Below, one piece after another: positions 17,941-23,433 of a stretch of 23,433 nt of DNA; within the stretch, counting starts at the first letter, position 1, and every line of letters starts with the position of its first letter. Source of the DNA: Rhizophagus sp. LPA8_4_AMF (Eukaryota; Glomeromycota; Glomeromycetes; Glomerales; Glomeraceae); contig JADRCO010001026.1 of NCBI GenBank assembly GCA_021464525.1, positions 1-23,433 of the forward strand. Reading direction: 5' to 3'. The notes beneath the pieces were generated by a model that saw nothing but the letters and a program-made list of their open reading frames with translations, was not told where the DNA came from and searched no databases. A program made the translations under genes and the position numbers.

Positions 17941-18130
17941 GTAGGTTTTTTCTCTTTAAGGGTTTTTTTTCTTTTCTTTTCTCTTAGTTGAATATAATCT
18001 GATGATGGTTGTATATCTTACCGTTACTGGTATACTTGAATGAATCTGAGTCTAGTGTCATCAGTTTAGACCAGTTTAGTTTTTTACTATGTACACTCAG
18101 ATGATAACATTCTGTTCTTTAAAATAAATA
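17940..18130 (+). other. Probable 3' tail of the preceding relic
   Basis: It is T-rich at first, then less AT-rich, and includes CTGATGATGG and GATTCGAGTCTAGTG-like words (near 18000 and 18045). It ends in an A-rich run (AAAATAAATAAAAAAAATCC). The gradient and A-rich end would fit the 3' end of a retrotransposed element. Confidence 0.3.
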
Positions 18131-18745
18131 AAAAAAATCCATTCCTTAGTTTCTTTTTCAACACATGCTACTAATCCACCAAATGATTCGCATTGAGAAA
18201 TTCTGAAAGAAAAAATTAATCTGGATTAAATGAAGATGATAAAAGAAAATAAATAAAAAATAAATAAATAAATAAAATGAATAATATTATGCATACCTTT
18301 GGGATTGTGGAGATCTGTAGCAATTATCATTTCATGAGGAAGAATATTAAAGTGATTTGCTCAAGGGATTAAATTTAGGATTTTCATCGGCTATAGTTTT
18401 TTGGATTTGTTGCATAAAGTAATTCTACCGATAGACAACAATATTATTTATATATTATCCAAGGTCCTTATTTAAGGAACAAAAAGAACTTTGTAACCTA
18501 ATAATCCAGAATGTGCCATTGTTCTTTGAGATTCGTAGACTAATAAAAGACGAAAATGTTTTAATAACATTCATGCTCGATAATTGAATATATACAATGT
18601 TAAAAATAAAACAGGGATCGAATAGTAGTCAAATTAAAAAAAGCCGAAAAAAATATTAAATATGCAGGTTTTTCGATCTTTTTATCAGTAGCCATAATCC
18701 CATAACAAATACTCTTGGAATCTTTTCATGTTTAACCATGATCAA
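18130..18745 (-). pseudogene. Broken intron-containing gene, unrecognised
   Basis: Minus-strand pieces in order: KHEKIPRVFVMGLW then, after a one-base loss, ATDKKIEKPAYL (18665-18745); RLLLVYESQRTMAHSGLLGY (about 18495-18565), continuing KVLFVP to a TAA; MQQIQKTIADENPKFNPLSK or, in another frame, HFNILPHEMIIATDLHNPK (18297-18420); an intron 18203-18296 (94 bases, GTATGC...TTTCAG); and ISQCESFGGLVACVEKETKE (18130-18202). The segments keep good codon-like texture but need several frame changes. I do not recognise the family. The (TAAA)n microsatellite at 18246-18278 lies in the intron. Confidence 0.45.
18203..18296 (-). other. Intron of the broken gene
   Basis: The minus strand reads CCCAAAG/GTATGC at 18296 and ends TTTTTTCTTTCAG/AATTTC at 18203, giving 94 bases. 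A pyrimidine tract precedes the acceptor. Its length is close to the 93-base candidate in the protease gene. Confidence 0.5.
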
Positions 18746-18749
18746 CTTT

Positions 18750-19295
18750 TTTTTTTTAAAAAAAAGAATCAATTTGTAAATTAAATGAATTGTGAAATTT
18801 AAAAATAACTTGCCTATTTTGAAATTTAGTCAAGGCCTTGTACAATTATCAATTTTACTACTCATTATTTTTAAACTTTTTTATTTCGTTATGATCTTAA
18901 TAATTTAAGAAAGTTAAATATTCCAGTTCCTATTTGACGATATAGTCGAGATTTTACGTCATCATATTCAATATTATTGACAATATTCGCTGCTTCTGCT
19001 AAATATAAATACATTTAATATCAACCTGATTACCTTTGTAAATATTTTTGTTTTCTATATGTTCGACAAATTATCTTATATAATTAAAATTTAATTTGTT
19101 CAGTATCTTTATTTTAATTACCTGATCTTTCAGTATAATTGTCAAATACAAATAATTATAATCCGAGTTTTATCTAACAAAAAACGGGATTAAAATGGTT
19201 CCATAAATTTTTGCAATGACATTCTACTTAATATAGTTTTACCAAGTATAAAATAAGCGAAACGACCGTAAACGTTAATTAATTCGTCATTTTTT
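18750..19295. other. AT-rich stretch, no gene seen
   Basis: A poly-T/poly-A foldback lies at 18749-18774. No coding frame, inverted repeat with target duplication, or RNA gene was seen. Confidence 0.3.
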
Positions 19296-19299
19296 CTTT

Positions 19300-19464
19300 C
19301 CCTGTAAAAAAAGTCAATCCGTTTTTTATATTCCGTCTTTTTTTGTAAAAGGCTCATATTTCTGGAATTAATAACCTTATATCACAGAATTTATCAAATT
19401 ATTTTCATATTCCGTGAATTTTATGGAGTTTTTACAGAAATAATGGATAAAATTTTTTATAGGG
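19300..19464. mobile_element. MITE with CCCTRTAAAAAA terminal inverted repeats, copy 2
   Basis: It starts CCCTGTAAAAAAAG and ends TTTTTTATAGGG, as in copy 1 at 5137. It shares most of its interior, including TGGAATTAATAACCTTATATC and TTTATCAAATTATTT. It is 13 bases longer than copy 1. It is flanked by TTT on both sides, compatible with a 3-base target duplication. Non-coding. Confidence 0.75.
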
Positions 19465-19674
19465 TTTGCTACTTCACTCTCCATCTCTCTTCATCCAAAT
19501 AGTGCTAACTTAACTAAATTGTTTGATTATTATAATAAAAGACGTCACTTTATTAAAATTACTACGTCATTAAAAAATACCTGTTTCAAGAAAGTAAATA
19601 TAAATAAAAACAAGTCCAAAAAGGAAACATATCCGTTGCAAAATTAGACTTAACTGATTTCTATTCCATTCTTG

Positions 19675-19951
19675 TGTGCTCTTGTAATTTCAGGAGCCGG
19701 TAATTTGTTACGATTTTTATATTGTCTCTATCAACAATACATGCAGAGTCAAAATCAATTAACTTCCAATTTTCAGTGCAACCATCTTTCTGTTTCCAAG
19801 TCATATAAGACATTCGCATACAACAATTGTTTTCCGTAGGTAAACATCTATCATTTGGCGTAATATTCCAAATTTTTTTATTCTATAACATTTTATCATA
19901 AAGAACCTTTCGTACATGATTATTCACTTCATACGTTGAGGACTTTGCCAT
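19675..19951 (-). pseudogene. Kinase-like relic (activation-loop region)
   Basis: From a minus-strand ATG at 19949-19951 the frame reads MAKSSTYEVNNHVRKVLYDK, hits a stop, then continues to MSYMTWKQKDGCTENWKLID and FDSACIVDRDNIKIVTN. After a one-base shift the next bases read NKLPAPEITRAH. WKLIDFDSA and PAPEI look like the DFG-type and APE motifs that bracket a protein-kinase activation loop. No glycine loop or HRD motif is visible. It could be the C-terminal half of a diverged kinase. Confidence 0.5.
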
Positions 19952-20200
19952 GTCGAATTTTTCTTATTTTAATTTTATATAGTTCTATTTAAATGACTTT
20001 AATTAATTGTAATAATCACGTAACATAAATTAATAGAGGACAAATTACCTCCAACTTCGCCCTCAAGCTTTGTAATAAGAAAATAAATATCAAACTTTAT
20101 TTCTCACGATCCCAGATTGATATTTATATATAATCATTTAAAAGGGTTAGTCTATAATTTTGTGTAGCATGATGCAATATTTGGAAGTATCCCCACTTTA
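19952..20200. other. No gene seen
   Basis: AT-rich spacer between the kinase-like relic and the GC-rich inverted repeat. Nothing is supported. Confidence 0.25.
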
Positions 20201-20204
20201 TAAG

Positions 20205-20354
20205 ACCCGGGTATTTTACTAGGTACAAAAAAATTTTACCCTTGATTAGTACCCCCCCCCCCTTAATTTTGGTAACTTTAGCTTAATTCTGGCAAAAATT
20301 ATATTTTGTACCTCTTGTATAATACCCGGTATCTCACAAAATACCCGGGGTACT
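20205..20354. repeat. CCCGGGTATTTT inverted repeat with poly-C tract
   Basis: The left arm CCCGGGTATTTTACTAGGTACAAAA-type block (20206-20230) is mirrored by the right arm (20304-20354), whose complement contains CCCCGGGTATTTTGTGAGA and then GGTACAAAATATAATTTT. The right arm carries an extra internal TACCGGGTATTATACAAGA duplicate. The interior has a run of 11 C (20252-20262). It is likely a small, partly decayed inverted-repeat transposon; its borders are uncertain. Confidence 0.6.
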
Positions 20355-20735
20355 ATATGCAGTGCTAAACGGTAGCATTATAGTATTACAGTATGATAAA
20401 GTATAAAGATACATAATCCAATAATATCATATTGATTTAATACGATGATCAATATGGTTTGTTAATTAAAATTCTCTTTCCTACGATATTTCTTTCTTTA
20501 TTATCTGCCATCTGATTTCAATTTAAATGAGTTGATGAATGAAATATTAGATTCTGATCCATTTGTAAGAAAAATTTAGCCATACAGCTGCAGCATTTCA
20601 TGCTAAATAAATGTGATAACATAATTGTAGCAGAAATTAAAATTTGGTTGGAGTATATATTCCACTTTTTGGGATCAAGTGATTGATTTAAGCTTACAAA
20701 TAATGGTTTTATATTCTCATTTCAGATAAACATAA

Positions 20736-20879
20736 CCTTCAAACTGCAATAACATTAATAGGCAATGTTCCATATATTGTCACAAAACATGTGGTTTAAT
20801 ATTCGATTGTAATGATTTATATGCAAATTATAATATTAAAGCTGGTGTATATATTACCTGTACAAGTTGCTACATGTAA
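20736..20879 (+). pseudogene. Zinc-ribbon-like coding fragment
   Basis: The frame from 20736 to the TAA at 20877 reads an Asn-rich start and then CSIYCHKTCGLIFDCND and YNIKAGVYITCTSCYM. The seven cysteines, including CHKTC and CTSC pairs, are spaced like a zinc ribbon. A TAA lies just upstream at 20733. It may be the zinc-binding part of a transposon protein. No start codon or longer frame. Confidence 0.35.
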
Positions 20880-21285
20880 TTTCCCAAGAAAAAGTATATA
20901 TAAAATATTTTAAAAGTTTAAATATAATAAATATTCGTTCAAATAGAAAATTGAAATCGAGTTCAAAATAATATGACAGATTCACGAACAGTATAATTAT
21001 GACCACTCATGTGATCGCCCATCCCAATAAAATGATTTTATGCGTAGACTATAAATATCAGATCTTTTATTCAATATAAAATTTTTTCGCTGATTAATTT
21101 GTGTGGGTCAACAAATGGTATAACTCCAAAGGAATCTATTATCAGTGGATTTTGTTGTGCTATCTAAATTTTTGGTACCGCTTTTAATTTTCAACACAAA
21201 ATATCTCGCCATCTAAGGATATTTGTCGTATGCTAAAATATGTAGAAAGTATATATCATATTAATTCAAATGTCTTTTAAACATT
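20880..21285. other. No gene seen
   Basis: AT-rich spacer upstream of the kinase relic's 3' end. No frame or repeat is supported. Confidence 0.25.
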
Positions 21286-21810
21286 CCATTCCCATATATT
21301 TCTCAGATCACGGTGTATGATGCATGTTCTTTTCATTGTGAAGATAACGAAGTCCTTCTGCGATTTGAATTGCGAGGCGGGTTCTTTCTTCCCCTTAAAT
21401 TCACTTTCTTTAGGTTGCTTTGTGATAAATTCACATAAATTTCCTTGTTTTGCATATTTCAGTACGAGATAATGCTTTTCGTGTTCAACTTTAAAATTTT
21501 ACAGTACATATTTTATAATTTATGAATATTGATTATTCTGTTTGACTATGAAGTTTAAAAAAATTTATAAATCGGATTTAGTTTTAAGTAATATAAAGTA
21601 AATTTTGGATACTATTTTAATTTTAAATATCAAACGTTTAATATCAACTTAAATATCCATAGTTATTTCCCTAATTGCTACGGTTCCTATGGAATTACAT
21701 TTTGTCTTATAAATTTTACCAAACCCACCAAATCCTATTTTTTTCTTTCTCTTCACTCAGTTCTTTATAAAGTATTTCTTTAATTCCATAATTTTTAATA
21801 GCAGTTTAAT
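21285..21810 (-). pseudogene. Protein kinase pseudogene
   Basis: Minus-strand kinase domain split over frames. In order: GIKEILYKELSEEKEK, then GFGGFGKIYKT (glycine-rich loop, about 21705-21740) and GTVAIREI in place of a VAIK lysine motif (about 21665-21690). A decayed stretch follows, then VEHEKHYLVLKYAKQGNLCE (about 21430-21492, hinge), IQIAEGLRYLHNEKN (about 21325-21370) and IIHRDLRNI (about 21300-21327). Domain order and motifs match eukaryotic protein kinases of the tyrosine-kinase-like class, which are expanded in these fungi. Nothing after the HRD motif is recognisable. The beta-3 lysine appears replaced by Arg, and several frameshifts make it inactive. Confidence 0.7.
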
Positions 21811-21814
21811 ACCA

Positions 21815-22425
21815 ATCTTCATTAATTATAATTAAAATAAATTAAAGTTTCTATAGATAAACTCAATTCCTATAATATATATATGTAAATTTGAACATTA
21901 CAATATTTTTTCTAATTTTGTGGCATTATTCTATACCATACGTTTTCTTGTACAATGCTTTGTGCTATTCAGTTACACTTACGGTACGTCATGTGGTAAT
22001 CGCATTAACGAAAAAAATGTTTAATAGATATCATTTTTTTTCTTACTGAACTCGAATGTAATTATAACATTACATAAATTTCAACCGGAAACATCTGGCT
22101 TCAATAAGTATATATATCATGCCACAGTTGCCACACGGCAAATCCTTCATTGATTTTATTGAATAGAAGGAAAAAAATTCATATCTTTCGTATCTTATTA
22201 GTACCCTTTCTATCGTCATATTGCTACTGGTGAGATGACTGATTTGTTTCCCACATATTTTCTTTCTATCATTTACTTGCCTATAATAGTCAATCAGTTT
22301 ACGCGTATGTAATAGTTATTTAGTTCCATGAGTTTGAAGCGAATTCCTTATTTTACGTTTTTTATTTTTTATGTTAAAAGAATATTAATGTGGAAAACAT
22401 GTTTAATCAAATGATCAAAAAATAT
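21815..22425. other. No gene seen
   Basis: AT-rich DNA with a short TA repeat (21872-21885). No supported coding frame or element. Confidence 0.25.
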
Positions 22426-22427
22426 AT

Positions 22428-22552
22428 TTTTTTTTTCTAAAATGTATTTATTATTATAGTTAGAAATAAGTTTAGTCAAAAGGTTAAAAAAAAAAAAAAA
22501 AAAAAAAAAAATTTTTTTTTTAAAAATGCATTTATTATTTTAGTTAAAAGAA
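22428..22552. repeat. Duplicated poly-T/ATTTATTATT unit with A26-T10 tract
   Basis: TTTTTTTTTCTAAAATGTATTTATTATTATAG-type sequence at 22428-22460 recurs at 22512-22544 (TTTTAAAAATGCATTTATTATTTTAG). Between them is a run of 26 A (22486-22511) followed by 10 T. It is a slippage-prone tandem duplication, and assembly length here may be unreliable. Confidence 0.6.
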
Positions 22553-22955
22553 AAAGAGATAATAATTCTCAAAAATAATTATTTGATGCAAATTTCTTTT
22601 AATTGAAGATTTATACTAATATTTTATCGCCGTTGTCGAATTACTGTGCTCAGGTGATATATTTTATTTATAAAAAAAAACCCAAAATCAAAAATACAGC
22701 TTATTTACGCTAATGAAAAAAAATAGATAGAAATGATAAAAATAAAATGAAAAAGTATTATCTGTTGTTTGGTTGGAGTTATTAAAGTATTAAGAAACTT
22801 TGGAACCTATAGGAATTAGGAATCGGTTTGTAAGCTATAACAAAAATAAAAGGTGAACAATGAAATAAAGTACGATGGTAGCTTAGCATTACACAGATCA
22901 AATGATATCAATAGTATTTATAGTAAAACATGATTTTATTTTTGTAATCAGGTAG
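22553..22955. other. No gene seen
   Basis: A-rich tracts only. A possible splice-acceptor-like TTTGTAATCAG lies at 22941-22951, just before the next relic. Confidence 0.25.
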
Positions 22956-23201
22956 TCAATTATTATTAATCAACGATCAGACCAATTTGAAAATGGTGGT
23001 AATAAACTAAATATTCATGATAAGTATAAATTTATGCAAAAAGTATTATTACTTGAATCTCAGATCATTGACTTGCAACAACATTTACAAAAAAGGACTT
23101 GAGATTTCGTTCAATTGCAAGTGTGTGAAACTGGTAATTCTTTCGCTAATTTGGCAAATATTTATAGAAAAATTGATCACCGGAATTACAGTACATATTA
23201 G
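22956..23201 (+). pseudogene. Coiled-coil-like relic with in-frame TGA
   Basis: The plus-strand frame reads QRSDQFENGGNKLNIHDKYK, MQKVLLLESQIIDLQQHLQK, a TGA near 23098, and then DFVQLQVCETGNSFANLANI and YRKIDHRNYSTY to TAG at 23201. The middle has heptad-like leucines (LLLESQIIDLQQHLQ), suggesting a short coiled coil. The TGA would be explained by CGA to TGA or TGG to TGA. The overlapping frame at 23017-23232 is in another phase and less protein-like. No family recognised. Confidence 0.4.
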
Positions 23202-23433
23202 TATATTACTAGGATCAATGAAGACGTACTAAAAAATAAAAATAATATTTGTTATTTATTGAGACTATAAAATTAAAAGCTTATAAATCATAAACTTGAT
23301 ATGTAATAACCCTAATAATTATATAATTGATAATAATAACAATGGTCCAAGCAAAGTTATAAACAAAATTACATAACAAACTAGCCAGTACTTTATTCCG
23401 ATTAGCCACCATAGCACCGTTTCGTAGATTTGG
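23202..23433. other. Window end, no gene seen
   Basis: AT-rich sequence ending in a slightly less AT-rich stretch (23385-23433). Any feature here would continue beyond the window. Confidence 0.2.

Noticed and set aside
1..23433. CRISPR array, phage, plasmid or bacterial operon
   Set aside because: No regularly spaced direct repeats of that kind, no ribosome binding sites or tight operons; introns and HMG-box genes indicate a fungal nucleus.

Overview
This window looks like nuclear DNA of an arbuscular mycorrhizal fungus (Glomeromycotina, most like Rhizophagus). That is an inference. It rests on the very high A+T content with long homopolymer tracts, short introns with GT...AG ends and TACTAA-type branch sites, several MATA-type HMG-box genes, decayed protein-kinase copies, and abundant decayed DNA transposons. 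Nothing suggests a bacterium, plasmid or virus: there are no operons, Shine-Dalgarno sites, CRISPR arrays or rRNA genes.

Only four loci read as potentially functional genes, all on the minus strand: two HMG-box proteins (6232-6996 and 14581-15438), a trypsin-fold His/Asp/Ser protease-like protein (12775-14391) and a small secreted beta-trefoil-like protein (10365-10838). The rest is relic coding sequence, miniature transposons, inverted repeats and low-complexity DNA.

Layout. 1-600 holds a foldback and a tandem array of exon-like mini-units with splice-like borders. 600-3800 has relic ORFs and a TA-flanked MITE. 3790-4745 is a broken Tnp2-type transposase. 5060-8165 is duplication copy A: a ruined protease carrying two insertions, then an intact HMG-box gene and its upstream region. 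8950-9091 is a pogo/Tc1-like MITE. 9375-9920 is a third, dead HMG-box copy. 10365-10838 is the secreted protein. 11690-12003 is a plus-strand HMG-like relic. 12775-16320 is copy B, with protease and HMG-box both open. 17390-18130 is a transposon-like relic with higher G+C. 18130-18745 is a broken intron-containing gene. 19300-19464 is a second copy of the MITE found in copy A. 19675-19951 and 21285-21810 are kinase relics. 20205-20354 is a GC-rich inverted repeat. 22956-23201 is a coiled-coil-like relic.

The main result is a paralogous duplication of an HMG-box/protease pair. The intact copy B acts as an empty-site reference for copy A. It shows that A lost the catalytic-His region and everything C-terminal to about residue 260, and took in a 152-bp MITE and a 268-bp foldback element with a degenerate TTAGGG-like core, while its HMG-box partner stayed open. 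All homology statements were made by eye, without database searches.
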